64,000 nt of DNA from Thunnus maccoyii (GCF_910596095.1 NC_056546.1:9382925-9446924), one strand, 5' to 3'; positions 14,001 through 23,162 are shown, counted from the stretch's first letter. The notes: a model not told the origin generated them from the letters alone. A program made the numbers and translations.

Positions 14001-15741
14001 TCATTTATAGCTATTCTCAAATAAACTTCATAAGGTACAGAAAAATGCATGCTTGATACGTAGTGTATGCTTTCAGTAAATTCATTCAACTTTTATCCTG
14101 CAGAACGGACACAAAACACTGGAGCTGAGTAGCTGGATGTCCCCTTAGGATCTTGCGCCCTCTTGTGTTCTTTTAAAAGGTCACGAAAACCTATTTTCTC
14201 AGTCATTTTCCTAATAATGAGCAATGGAGTCCAAGATAAATGCACCATTTTCTGCCAAAGTTCAAACTGTTTTGGTTATTTCACTTGATTTATATCTGTA
14301 AAATTTGATTAAAACACACCCACTCAGTAGCGGATTAGCTTTTTTAAGTGTTTTTAAGTTTCACACCTGTAATAAATAATACTTATGGGTTGGTTTCTTT
14401 ATCGTTACTTTTTCAGCCATGAATATTTAATATTATACAGAGAAATACTTAAGATTTTTCAGGTTTGAGGGGCTTTAAAAAATGTTTTGTGATGATCAAA
14501 TGGAAAGTGAAACAGTTTTGATGTAACATTACTTGAAAACTGAATTGACTTACACTACCATAGCACTGAAGAAATAGTTAATTCATACAATCTTAGAATA
14601 AACACAGACTCATAGCAAGTGGAGATGCTGGTCCTCATCATTCACCAAAAATCTCCATAGAGTTTTGTGACTCTGTAGCTTTTTAACCATCAAATTAAAA
14701 GCATAATATAAACAAAATCTTCAAATGTGTATTTTACCTTACTTCCAAACATACTGCCTGTTTTATCCCTTTAATGGAAGATAAAGACACCCCTCCAGGT
14801 GACACAACCCACCTGGATCTCTTGAAGTGGTTGGATGTGCAGGGTGCAGAGTAGCAGCAGGTTACAGACCCAGGACAGAGCGGGCTTTCGCAGTTGGGCC
14901 ACTGAGAAGGACAAGCCCAGATGTAGCAGCAGCACACCCACACCTTTAATCCCCAACACACTGCTGGCTGCTAAGACGCCATATATCGTGAGGGCTGGTA
15001 TCCTAAACTGTTGGAACAATATCAGAAATGTGTTGGATTAAAACACCTCTCACTTAATAGAAATTTTACACTTAACAGTACAGTAGCTACTGTTTTCTAC
15101 CTCGGGGTAAAAGATGCTGCTTAATCTGGATATAGCACCATGTCCAATCAGAGTCCACAGCAATGACTTCTTAGCCCATTCTGTCCAGAAACTCCACTCA
15201 AAGTCTGAGAGATCCTGACAAAAAACCCCAAAAAACTTTATCATCACCTGAAGTCTGTTGAAAAGAGGCTTGAATGTTCACTCAAAATGTTTTTATGTGT
15301 ATCAACCAAATGGATTAAGTATTTTAAAAACTTACATTGATAAAAAGCTTTTTTAGTTTCTGTGACACAAATTTTTAACTTGGATTACTTGTGTTTTCAT
15401 CAAGGTGCATCATAAAGTAGTTTTATAGTGGGGTTTTAATCAGCAATTTCAACATTGAACTTACCCTTTTAAATCCCTGAAGAAGGCCTTTTTCCAACAG
15501 AAATCCTCTCTCTATCCCTGCTTCATGCTCTGAGGAACAAAACCATAAATGTCAGCCTGATTTTTCTGTAGCGTTTCTTATTAACTCATTGAACCAGTGA
15601 TATTTATCCATCAACTTTACCTTTGGAGAATCTGTGAAGTTCATAAAAAGAGTACAGATGAGAGCCAAAGGACAGCACCCAATACACAAGGATCTCTGTC
15701 CATGGCAGGGGTGCCAACTGGGCCTTTAATTTAGATGTCAT
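883..15741 (-). CDS. hhat: Hedgehog acyltransferase (HHAT), 11 coding exons
   Basis: HHAT is a multi-pass ER membrane O-acyltransferase (MBOAT) that attaches palmitate to the N-terminal cysteine of Hedgehog proteins. Coding exons, in transcript order, are 15741-15621, 15529-15465, 15214-15101, 15007-14813, 13488-13276, 12924-12747, 11999-11849, 9377-9342, 6680-6479, 5961-5817 and 968-883. All junctions are GT-AG and phases close over 1506 nt, giving 501 aa; human HHAT is 493 aa. Diagnostic stretches are SDFEWSFW, YVKYLVLFG, SFTGMWR and LWHGGHDYLQYW. The family's two signature residues are present as D349 (exon 8) and H389 (exon 9). The inactive paralogue HHATL lacks the WHGG histidine, which excludes it. 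The start ATG is 27 bases inside its exon, so at least one upstream non-coding exon is expected. The next gene, myoz1, has the same orientation. Confidence 0.95.
2686..3072. mobile_element. MITE-like dispersed repeat with ATCGATTAAT-rich ends
   Basis: The segment opens with alternating attatcgattaat and ctcgattaatcgattag blocks. It closes with ccaatcgattaactgactaa and gttgcagctct, so both ends carry related, inversely oriented ATCGATTAAT motifs. The interior (gtccataaaatgtgagaaa, agaagctggaatcagagaat) matches a very common fish repeat I recognise. It looks non-autonomous. Edges are approximate and no clean target-site duplication was read. Confidence 0.6.
4208..4420. repeat. SINE-like dispersed repeat fragment
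   Basis: The segment has the order 'tttatttgtatagccca', 'gggctttacaatctgtacagc', 'ccttagaccct', 'gaggaaaaactacc'. This is familiar from a high-copy fish interspersed repeat. A related downstream part is seen at 24.85-25.0 kb (gcaaggaaaaactcccctt). Boundaries are approximate. Confidence 0.5.
5817..5961 (-). CDS. hhat: hhat exon 10
   Basis: Residues 426-473 plus one base of codon 474. It encodes AAMKRRCIALLSAFSTAMLI followed by LSNLVFLGGIHVGRIFWKRV, which aligns well with human HHAT. The run of six G at FLGG-IHVG keeps the frame open. The donor is AAG|GTAAAT at 5816. Confidence 0.92.
6479..6680 (-). CDS. hhat: hhat exon 9, carries the catalytic histidine
   Basis: Residues 358-425. It encodes YIYVPLGGSRHGLLYKMLST and then LWHGGHDYLQYW, with the MBOAT histidine at H389. 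The acceptor is tttcag|ATACATC and the donor is GTT|GTAAGT, both strong. Confidence 0.94.
6681..9341 (-). other. hhat intron 8 (2.66 kb)
   Basis: No coding exon recognised. It contains an (AT)n microsatellite near 8.03-8.07 kb; the rest looks unique. Confidence 0.6.
8031..8071. repeat. (AT)n microsatellite
   Basis: About 20 uninterrupted AT dinucleotides lie within hhat intron 8, flanked by tgtgtgtatac. Confidence 0.9.
9342..9377 (-). CDS. hhat: hhat exon 8, 36-nt microexon with the catalytic aspartate
   Basis: It encodes HFDEGLYRWLI between two split arginine codons, matching YFDVGLHNFLIR of human HHAT. The acceptor is cactcttag|GCATTTT and the donor is CATCAG|GTAAGAG. D349 is the conserved MBOAT acidic residue. 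The exon is a multiple of three, so skipping it would keep the frame but remove D349. Confidence 0.9.
10615..10990. repeat. Probable dispersed repeat (gggcgggcct / catgattt type)
   Basis: Phrases such as 'aaggggcgggcctaagagca', 'gaagccaatcctggtccagt' and 'tttatagattctggaattt' resemble a high-copy fish repeat I recognise. No second copy is visible in this window, so this rests on familiarity only. Confidence 0.35.
11020..11070. repeat. (ATA)n microsatellite
   Basis: About 15 ATA/TAA units inside hhat intron 7. They sit directly before a dispersed repeat that starts 'gttatttatagagcacttt' and runs to about 11.42 kb ('ctgatttcctcaggcagacc'). Confidence 0.85.
11849..11999 (-). CDS. hhat: hhat exon 7
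   Basis: Residues 296-345 plus two bases of codon 346. It encodes GLALALVQFFYVKYLVLFGL and then PPNLPRCVSIMYSFTGMWR, one of the best conserved HHAT blocks. The acceptor is gtcacag|GTGG and the donor is AG|GTAAGA. Confidence 0.94.
12747..12924 (-). CDS. hhat: hhat exon 6
   Basis: Residues 237-295 plus one base of codon 296. It encodes MWRPAEESDRDKSAFSYFVL, then ILWWCIAEYMIHVMYMHSIQ and PPWALG. The YMHSIQS block matches human YMHAIYS. The donor is TTGG|GTAAGT. Confidence 0.92.
13276..13488 (-). CDS. hhat: hhat exon 5
   Basis: Residues 166-236 (71 codons). It encodes RGWYKTEEEYYLLLFSIAVC, then FISFSLEHCW, and ends PIITYKDYIEQ. It aligns with human RRWYKTENEYYLLQFT and FSLELCW. The donor is CAG|GTAAGA. 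Confidence 0.92.
13489..14812 (-). other. hhat intron 4 (1.3 kb)
   Basis: No coding exon recognised. The part from about 14.17 to 14.6 kb is a dispersed repeat: 'ttttaaaaggtcacgaaaac' followed by 'ctattttctcagtcatt'. A partial copy recurs at about 51.94-51.98 kb. Confidence 0.6.
14813..15007 (-). CDS. hhat: hhat exon 4
   Basis: Residues 101-165 (65 codons). It encodes FRIPALTIYGVLAASSVLGI, then two hydrophobic segments, and ends LCTLHIQPLQEIQ. The acceptor ccaacag|TTTAGG was chosen over a second AG five bases downstream because only the first keeps the HHAT frame. Confidence 0.9.
15101..15214 (-). CDS. hhat: hhat exon 3
   Basis: Residues 63-100 (38 codons): DLSDFEWSFWTEWAKKSLLW, then TLIGHGAISRLSSIFYPE. 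This is the HHAT-typical DFEWSFW block. The acceptor is tttttgtcag and the donor is GAG|GTAGAA. Confidence 0.93.
15465..15529 (-). CDS. hhat: hhat exon 2
   Basis: Residues 41-62: EHEAGIERGFLLEKGLLQGFKR. It aligns with the REHEEELDQ region of human HHAT. The acceptor is ttcctcag|AGCATG and the donor is AGG|GTAAGT. Confidence 0.88.
15621..15741 (-). CDS. hhat: hhat exon 1 (first coding exon, start codon)
   Basis: Residues 1-40, starting MTSKLKAQLAPLPWTEILVY and ending FGSHLYSFYELHRFSK, which matches the human FHFYSFYEVYKVS block. The start codon is ATG at 15741-15739. A gtgttttag acceptor at 15770-15769 puts 27 untranslated bases in the same exon. Confidence 0.9.
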
Positions 15742-15769
15742 CAGGCAAATTACTGTGCTATAGTGCACC

Positions 15770-16950
15770 TAAAACACAATGAGAGAGATATGCACTCACA
15801 CGAGCAGGAGCAGCAATCAGTACTAACTTTGAGTTGCTTAAAATTGGATTAAAAAACATACAATGTCTCAAATGGGAGTGTAATATTTTTAGCTCTACTT
15901 TTAAATATCAATAGGCTGGTTTTACTATATATTTTTATGAAACTAAAATGAAACTGTCAGATAATATCGACTTATCAACATAAGAACAGGGACCGAAGAA
16001 TGGTATCAGAGTAGCATTATCATTAGACTTACAAAGAAGTCTGTTATATGCTCATACCGCAAAATCATAGATAACACTAAATATATTGGCAGTATAATCT
16101 TTTTATTGTAAGAACCATAAACTCTGGGAACACCCCTTAACATCAAACACTAGCGTTAATGCAGCGTTATATGGTATTTTCATAGGATTTATTAACGGGT
16201 AAAGTAATAATCTGAAGATGTTTCTCAAACATTCCCGAACTCAGAACTCACTTTAGACTTTATAAACTGTTAAATGGTACGGCTGCTGTTGACAGAAGTA
16301 GCAAATGGTAAAAGGAAACTGGCCAAATTTGGCTGACGTTGATAGCGTGTCTATCGTAAAGCCTAAAGTAAACATTCGTGTTTGCACTTCAAACGGCAAA
16401 CAGCAATCACTGCCGTTGCTAGGCAACACTGCGCCCAGAGGTTGCTAACGTAGACCGACCACCGGTTCAAATAAAGTAGCTCCGACTCCGGCGGTCGAGC
16501 CAGCTTAGTTACTGGGCATCGTCTCTGCATTATTTAGATTATGGAGAGACAATTAAAACAAGTCGGCAAGTGTGTGTACAAGTTTTTCGCGCTTACTGGG
16601 CCATTTTATTTCCATATTATTAGGTTACCTGAAAACTTCGTAGGCTAACGTTATCCTATTCGAATGGCGGTTAGCTAACGTTAGCTTAGCTAGCCTTACC
16701 TAATAGTACTGGGCTGTTGTCCATTGCGTTGGTGTAAATTGTAGTCGGCACTATCCAACAGACCGAAAGGGAAGCAAAGTTAGTGCATGATACACAGCAT
16801 GGTATACACCGGGTCCAACCTCAAAGGTACAGTAATCTTCTTCTCTTCCATTGTGTCATTCATGACTGGCAAACAACTATTTACAGCATGACCGCCCCCA
16901 TCTGTTTGGGAGGGACTCGTCATTTTCTGCCAGGGAAACTTCATTTTTAG
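15770..16950 (-). promoter_or_regulatory. hhat 5' region, likely first non-coding exon and promoter
   Basis: An upstream non-coding exon is required because the first coding exon begins with an acceptor. The richest CpG stretch of the hhat side is about 16.40-16.52 kb (gcgcccag, accaccggtt, ccggcggtcgag), which suggests a CpG-type promoter there. The exact start site and first donor are not resolved. Confidence 0.4.
16415..16427. promoter_or_regulatory. RFX-type X-box, GTTGCTAGGCAAC
   Basis: A near-perfect palindrome. Read on the minus strand it is GTTGCC-T-AGCAAC, which fits the RFX consensus GTNRCC(0-3N)RGYAAC. It lies about 670 bases upstream of the hhat start codon, inside the CpG-richer stretch. 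Function is inferred from motif and position only. Confidence 0.45.
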
Positions 16951-16951
16951 C

Positions 16952-17311
16952 CAGGTGGAAAGTACACCTGAAGTACCTCCATTTTATTCTGCTTTATACC
17001 TCTACTTCATTATATTACTAGATTTATTCGACAGCTATAGTTACTTTGAATGTCAAGATTCTACAAACAAAACATATGACCAGCTTTTAAAATGTAAAAT
17101 GTGATGCATTGAATGACGGAATTACCAACATTAAATAAACTTAGAATTAAAATTTTAACATGTGGAAATCAAAAAATAAGCTCCCCCTCAACCAGCTGCT
17201 TAAAGTGTCATGCATCAGCAGTAACAACAACATATAACACTATTGACATTCAGTCTGAGTTCTTTGTTTTTGATACTTTAAGCACACTTTATTATAATAA
17301 TAATAATAATA

Positions 17312-17402
<91 letters not shown>

Positions 17403-17522
17403 TTGTACCTCTACTTATAAAAAATGAATGCAGGACATACTTGACATGGAGTATTTTTATATTGTGGTAGTGTTATTGTTTACTGTTAAAGTAAAAGATC
17501 TTACTTACTTCTTCCACCACTG
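16952..17522. mobile_element. hAT-like MITE, family A copy 1
   Basis: The left end is CAGGTGGAAAGTA and the right end is CTTCTTCCACCACTG, which are inverted relatives. An 8-base target-site duplication flanks it: tttttagc at 16944-16951 and gttttagc at 17523-17530 (7 of 8 match). Eight-base duplications are typical of hAT transposons. The interior holds a long ATT/AAT microsatellite. A second copy in the opposite orientation lies at 61.73-62.43 kb. No transposase is present. Confidence 0.65.
17290..17399. repeat. (AAT)n-(ATT)n-(AAT)n microsatellite
   Basis: A block of about 110 bases switches from AAT to ATT repeats and back, so it is self-complementary and could form a hairpin. It lies inside the MITE at 16.95-17.52 kb. 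Confidence 0.9.
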
Positions 17523-17530
17523 GTTTTAGC

Positions 17531-18435
17531 TTACATCTTCCATATGAACCGACTAATTACTGGAAACCAATAATAATAGTAAGATAAAATAAATTATAAT
17601 AACCATGAAAATCGTTACCCTGATATGAAAAATGAAAATCTGATTAAAAAAAATAATCTTTTGATTGACTCCTAAAATGGAATTTTCTTTTCATTTTGAG
17701 CTGATAGATGTGCACTATCTTGCTAGATTATTATGAGCAAGACACTGCATATAAATCACATTCTTTGATTTTAACTTTGAAGCTATTTTGCTTACTCAGT
17801 CTACAGTTTCTTTCAGACACAAAATTTGCTGCTCTGCAGATCTCTTTTCATGGGCTGAAAAGATTGATGAAGCATGCATTATACATACAAATATATCTGA
17901 ATGCTGGAAATTATAAAATAGATATAGATTTCCACACACGCAAAAAGGATTTCCCTTGATATTTTAATCACTCTTCAAGATTATTGTTACCGTTTGAAAA
18001 AGTTTATTGTGGAGAAACTGTGGATGATGAAGTGGGTGAATGGATCAGCAACTGAATCTATGCATGCATCCAAAATAGTTTTCTTTATAGGGTTTCCATA
18101 GCTCAAAAAAAAGTCAGAGAATCTTAACAACAAAAAGAGCACTGGGAAATAACAAACGTGGTAACAAGTTGACATCCAGACAGCATGCACAACAGTAACA
18201 TCAGCATAAATTTATCCTTCATAAATGTTTCATTCTTTCCTCATTGACAAAATCAGCAACATTTTAACTGCAAACAACAGTTTTTCTGACAAATTAAAAG
18301 AGTGCTCTGGCTCAACTTATGAACTTAACAAATACACATTTGATGTTTCATCTCCCTAGAACATCAATATTTCATTTCTTTGCCTTACAGTCAAACACAG
18401 AGCAAGAACATGACCACATTTCATGTATGCCATCA
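17531..18435. other. Intergenic, between hhat 5' side and myoz1 3' end
   Basis: AT-rich sequence with short open frames only; no recognised gene or repeat. Confidence 0.5.
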
Positions 18436-18441
18436 TTTATT
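18436..18441 (-). terminator. Candidate myoz1 polyadenylation signal (AATAAA)
   Basis: The plus-strand TTTATT reads AATAAA on the minus strand, about 145 bases beyond the myoz1 stop codon. It is the nearest canonical signal found downstream. Confidence 0.5.
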
Positions 18442-18583
18442 CACACTGAGTGATTCAAATTCATCAATATGACAGTTAAGTGTAAGCTCATCTATCGTGT
18501 GTGTGAATGCTAACATGTATGCATGCATTCATGCTTACATGTGTGTATGTGTCTGTGCACAGTGAGTGTAATGGCAGTATTTT

Positions 18584-18815
18584 TTACAGCTCGTCGGTCT
18601 CTCCATCAAAGGGCACAGTATCCATCTCCAAATGAATGCTGCTGGGCTCACTGCTACCCACCCAGCCAATAGGAGTGCGGTTGAAGGAAGGTCGGCAGTT
18701 GACGTCCTGATTGTACACCACTACTGGTTCGGGCTCCTCTTTGGTTGTCTCAGCTGGCAGCTGGAATTTCAATAACTGGTTGGCCTTTTCAATGCCGCCG
18801 AAGGGCATGGCACTC
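18584..18815 (-). CDS. myoz1: myoz1 exon 5 (last)
   Basis: Residues 266-342, stop TAA at 18586-18584. It encodes [37 protein letters not shown] and the terminal PDZ ligand ETDEL. The acceptor is tttgctag|GAGTGCC. Confidence 0.92.
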
Positions 18816-21265
18816 CTAGCAAAACAAGGTGAGAGGATTATTAAAGCCCTTGCTTGTCACAAAGCACTTACAAAGTCAGGCCTTGAGGGAAGTACCTGTT
18901 GAAGGATTTGTACTTGGGCAAATCCTTGTGCTCATGTGGACCAGGCATTCCAGTTTTCAGAGTGGCTATCAGAGACTCATCGCCCTTCATGGCTTTCTCC
19001 CATGGTGAGATGTACGTCTTTACATAAATGTGCTTCTTAACCAAGTCATCTGTTCCACCTCCTGCGAAGAAAGAATTTGTAGTACACATTTGCCGTTGTA
19101 AAATTGTATTCAACAGCATGTGGACTGACTAGAGTAATATTTGTGGATCATTTATGTAAATAGATTTGTTTAGGAAGGAGATGTTCAAAAAACTGGGAGC
19201 CGGTTAGCTTAGCATAGCACAAATATTGGAAACGGGAAACAACTAGCCTGACTCTGTCCAAAGTACTAAAAAAATACCTACCACCACCTCTAAACCTCAC
19301 TAATTAATACGTTATATCTCATGGTTGATCCATACAAAAACCCAAGTTTAAAAACAACAAGTTCTGGTTTTACAGTTTGCCTGACTATTTCTTGTCCAGG
19401 CACAGTGACTTCTTGGAATCTCCGCTGGTTTCCTGGCAAGTGATAAAAAAATGATTTTTACCCAGTTTTTTGTACAAATTAAACAAACAAGATATAATTT
19501 GTTGATAGTGAGCTTTAGAGGTGCTGGTAGGTGGAATTTGTTACCAGAGCCAGGCTAGCTGTTTCTTCTGTTTTCACTCTTTATGCTAAGCTTAGTGGCT
19601 GGTTGTAGGTTCATATTTACTATACAGACACAAGAGTTGTATTGATCTTCTCATGGAACAAATAAATGAATTTCCCAAAATGTCAAACTAATATAGCAAA
19701 CAATTCCTTTAAGAGGACATTTTAATAATAAGTACTGTATGATAATTATTTACTGAAGTGCATAGTCTTATTCAATTCCATCTTCAATGTATGTACATTA
19801 TTTATATTCATATTTTTGTCCTAAAAATTATACCAACCTTTTAGTGGAGCCCAATCACTAGCTCCTTCTCCATGGTCATGCCCATGGCCATGCCCATGAC
19901 CATGCCCATGACCATGCCCATGGCCATGCCCATGCCCATGGCCATGGCCATGCCCATGACCATGCCCATGGCCATGCTCATGGCCATGCCCATGGCCATG
20001 CCCATGGCCACCTTCTCCTCCTGCCCCACCAGCTCCTGCACCTTTGCTTCCAGGCTTTGGAGGAGGAACAGGGGGCCCTCCTCCGATATTTAACCCTGAA
20101 TAATGCAGCTTCCCAGCCTCTTTGCTGAGTAAATGCCCACCAATATTTATCATGTGACCTCCCATCTGACCTCCAACAAACTCCTGCAGGTTGTCCTGAA
20201 AGAAAAATCATCAACATAACCAACCATCGCATTCATTTGTAATTTGCTGATTAACCATGTTTGATTGGAGTTTGTTTTCTCTATGAACTAGGCTCTCACC
20301 ATTGACTCACTGCTGAAGATGTCAGGGTTGTTCTCATAGATGAACCTTTCCACTCTCTGCTGCCTCATCTTGAACATCTTGGAGCCTCGGTTCTTCATTA
20401 GAGAAAGCTCCTCCAGCATGATGTCTTTGGGAGTCCTGATCTTTGTTCCCAGGTCAAACTCAGATGCCTCTGGTTCTGACTCATACTCTAGATAAGTATG
20501 AGAAATACAGACATTTAGTAAAGTCTTAATGCGGAAACAAAATGTTATTAAGAAGTCTAGAAAATCTTTTACATTTGATAAATGTTCATTTTTATAAAGT
20601 AAATTGACTAGGGAGATGAACATTCACTGATATGTTTGTCCTCATTAACAAAGATGCTTTGCTTATCCTAAAGTTCGGATTGGGATTCCCTGTAGTAACA
20701 TGGTTATGAGAACTAAAACTGAATGAATCCACAAAAACTTAAATCAGTCAGTATTTAAGCACATTCTGCACAGAAATCCAGAAAAATGATTACTGAGGTC
20801 TTGTTTGATGGTAGGTTGTTACTGACATAACTGCAATTACAACCTTTAGGATAATAGATGTTTAATCATATGCATATTTCAAGACACCCACAATATTTCC
20901 TTATCTTCTTTATCTGGTTCATGCATTTACTGTATATGCATGTGTTTCTCCTGAAATGATGCAACTAAAGTTCACTTACCACCTGTCATGACATTTAGTG
21001 GCTGTTGATGATAAAAAAAAGAAAGGTATCCAGTAAGATAAGTACCCCAACTACCTATCACTTATCATCCATCTATTTATGTATACTGTGTTTATATGAA
21101 AGAGCTGCAATTGCTCAAGAAGGTATAGTGACCATATAGAAATTTGGTCTCATGTTCATGTAATTTCATGTCAGCCTTACCATCCTGACTGACATGTGAT
21201 AGGTCAGTTATGATCTTCGAGGGCTTTTTCCGCTTGTTTACGGGGGCAGGTGTTCCCAGAGGCAT
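18584..21265 (-). CDS. myoz1: Myozenin-1 (calsarcin-2/FATZ-1), 5 coding exons
   Basis: Myozenins are sarcomeric Z-disc adaptors that bind alpha-actinin, filamin C, telethonin and calcineurin; myozenin-1 is the fast-muscle form. Exons in transcript order are 21265-21181, 20487-20300, 20195-19838, 19061-18896 and 18815-18584, with phases closing over 1029 nt for 342 aa (human 299). Diagnostic blocks are [60 protein letters not shown] and [11 protein letters not shown]. The C-terminal ETDEL is the family's PDZ-binding tail. N- and C-termini fit MYOZ1 better than MYOZ2 or MYOZ3, and the synpo2l neighbour agrees with that. The extra length is largely a Gly-His repeat at residues 155-199. The start ATG lies two bases after a splice acceptor, so a 5' non-coding exon must lie further upstream. 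Confidence 0.94.
18896..19061 (-). CDS. myoz1: myoz1 exon 4
   Basis: Residues 211-265 plus two bases. It encodes [20 protein letters not shown], then [10 protein letters not shown] and [17 protein letters not shown] and LPKYKSFNR are myozenin signatures within the alpha-actinin/telethonin-binding C-terminal half. The acceptor is tcttcgcag and the donor is AACAG|GTACTT. Confidence 0.92.
19140..19705. repeat. Dispersed fish repeat in myoz1 intron 3
   Basis: Contains 'ccggttagcttagcatagca', 'tttatgctaagcttagtggc', 'gatcttctcatgg' and ends 'caaacaattcctttaag'. Related endings lie near 2.42-2.49 kb and 52.10-52.17 kb, so this is a repeat family present at least three times here. Edges are approximate. 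Confidence 0.55.
19838..20195 (-). CDS. myoz1: myoz1 exon 3 with Gly-His repeat
   Basis: Residues 92-210 plus one base. It begins [20 protein letters not shown], continues through a Pro/Gly-rich linker ([17 protein letters not shown]), then a strictly alternating Gly-His run at 155-199, and ends SDWAPLK. The acceptor is ttctttcag and the donor is AAAG|GTTGGT, a slightly atypical one. Confidence 0.9.
19872..20006 (-). repeat. In-frame Gly-His coding minisatellite
   Basis: About 135 bases built from catggc/catgac-type hexamers, combined into 12-base units. They encode about 23 histidines alternating almost perfectly with glycine; one glycine is replaced by Glu and one by Asp. The antisense frames also stay open because the hexamer has no stop in any frame, so the antisense Met-Ala/Met-Pro frames here are artefacts. 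Confidence 0.93.
20300..20487 (-). CDS. myoz1: myoz1 exon 2
   Basis: Residues 29-91. It encodes [20 protein letters not shown], then the strongest family block [20 protein letters not shown], and [19 protein letters not shown]. Human MYOZ1 has [20 protein letters not shown]. The donor is ATG|GTGAGA. Confidence 0.94.
21181..21265 (-). CDS. myoz1: myoz1 exon 1 (first coding exon)
   Basis: Residues 1-28 plus one base: [20 protein letters not shown] then DLSHVSQD. It matches the human MPLSGTPAPNKKRKSSKLIM start. The acceptor is ccctccag|TCATGCC and the donor is GATG|GTAAGG. Confidence 0.9.
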
Positions 21266-23162
21266 GACTGGAGGGTCAGGAAAGAATATCCTATTAGCAG
21301 TAACAATATTAGGGTATATTACTGGTAATTTACTGGTGTATTTGATCATTTGAACATATATTTTCTGAGCATATTCAGCAGTGATAGAAGTAATAAAAGT
21401 GGACCTCTTTCTCTCAAAAGACAAAAATGTCAAAGCTTATCCAGAAAATATTTTGTTGTTCAGCTTTTTGAATATAAATAGCATTGTTTTATTTTAGAAT
21501 GTTTGATACAAAGTAAAATTAAAGCAAAAAGAGAAATCAAAAACAAAAAAGGAAAAAAAACTGAAGCAAAGAATGTTTTCAATGCAGCAACTTAAGGAAG
21601 TTTTCCTTCATGCCAGTCTTACTGTATATTATACGATAACATTACATTTCACATTGCTCCTGTTCAAAGGAATTAATTGTCAGTAGCATAATTCTGAATC
21701 TGCGTAGCTGCAGACTAATGTTCAAATGCACTGTAGGGAGTGTTTTTGCTTCAGTTTTCAGAGACATTTCACACAAGTGAAAGAAACGTAAACCGCTTTA
21801 CAATTATCTCAACCATTTGCACAAACTTCTCAAGATTACTCTTCACCGTCAACACCTACGACTATCAACAACCCCTGAAAGTGAATTCATGGGACCATAG
21901 TGTATCAGGCAAACAGACAGCATGGACCCTGCTCATTTTTCAAGTTCAAGGGGGATGTCGGTGCTCTCAGATTCCCCGCATTCCACAGTCAAACAGATGT
22001 CTGCTCCGAAGGAAATATATAGCTCAATGTGCGTTTCAGTTTTGTTTAGGGACACAAGATCTGTATACACACTGAGTCAACGTAAACAGAAGCACGCCGT
22101 GGTTCAGGCGGAAATTGGTGATCAATTAATTCAGGTGCAATTCTATTGCAGTAAAAGTGAAGGCCTCAGGATCATAAAATAGCATTTGACATTATTCATA
22201 TCATCTGATCATGTTTCCCTATCTGCAGCCTGCATGGGAACATGAGGGCGGGGAAAGTGGGAGTAATACTTTCCTCTGTCTCATCTGTCGAGGCAGCTTC
22301 AACCAAAATATCACTCTCTATTGCAGCATATTAACATTAATAACCAAATCTATTACGACCTGTGGTGCTTCCCTATAGGTATCTTGTCCCTACATTCTTC
22401 TCTGGTGATGTTGTACTGTTTTTCATCTTCCTACATGTATATCAGCACCTTCAGCTCTCAACAGTTTCTTTCAGGCCCCTCAAGTGAAGCAAAACATCAC
22501 ATCACATCTACTGGCTGTAACTCAACCCATTGCAGCTATTTTTAAAAGCCATTTCCAGCCAAGACATTTTAGCAACGAGTAATGGCGTCATTCGACTATC
22601 AAATGGGCTTAACACAACCCTTAAGGACACAATACACACCTCCAAAAAACAATTCTGAGAGTATGTTTGAACGTCAAAGAAATATCAGTTGGGGGTGGGG
22701 GGCAGTTGGACACTATTTTAATTCCCTTAAAATAATCACAAGCTTAGGGACCCCTTGTACTCAGATTTACCACCCCCATGTCAGGGTTTGGTGACAGCAT
22801 ATAAAATATCTGCAACGCCCACAAAGAGGGATGGTCAGCACATTCACCCGTTCCTTTGGTCATTTTAAGACGTAGCCACAAAATCTAAAAGCAGCAAAGT
22901 GATTCCCAGAGCAATTTTACTGCAAGAGTTGGTCAAATTAAAGCATTCTCATCAAAAGCAAAGTAATAATCTGGTTTATTGAGTTGTTGAGGTCTTTGTC
23001 CATTATTTCTTCCCACTGCACAATTTCTAGTCCCAGAAATGATGAGTAGGAGCATGTTGCACATCTTTACTCCCTCTCCCCAATTTGCAATTACCAGAAT
23101 TTAAATCAAAGCTGTTGGTTGATTAGTAGAACAAAGCACACCGATGGGATGCAGATCCACTT

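Noticed and set aside
17113..17373. Open frame ending in poly-Asn/poly-Tyr
   Set aside because: It is a translation of the AAT/ATT microsatellite inside a MITE.
19841..20093. Antisense and shifted frames over the Gly-His tract reading Met-Ala or Met-Pro repeats
   Set aside because: The hexamer repeat has no stop codon in any frame, so these frames are open by necessity. The myoz1 frame is the one supported by flanking homology and splice sites.
20984..21010. A 22-base mini-exon between myoz1 exons 1 and 2 (atcaacag acceptor, GTAAGT donor on the minus strand)
   Set aside because: Including it breaks the phase between exon 1 and exon 2, and the family does not need extra residues there.
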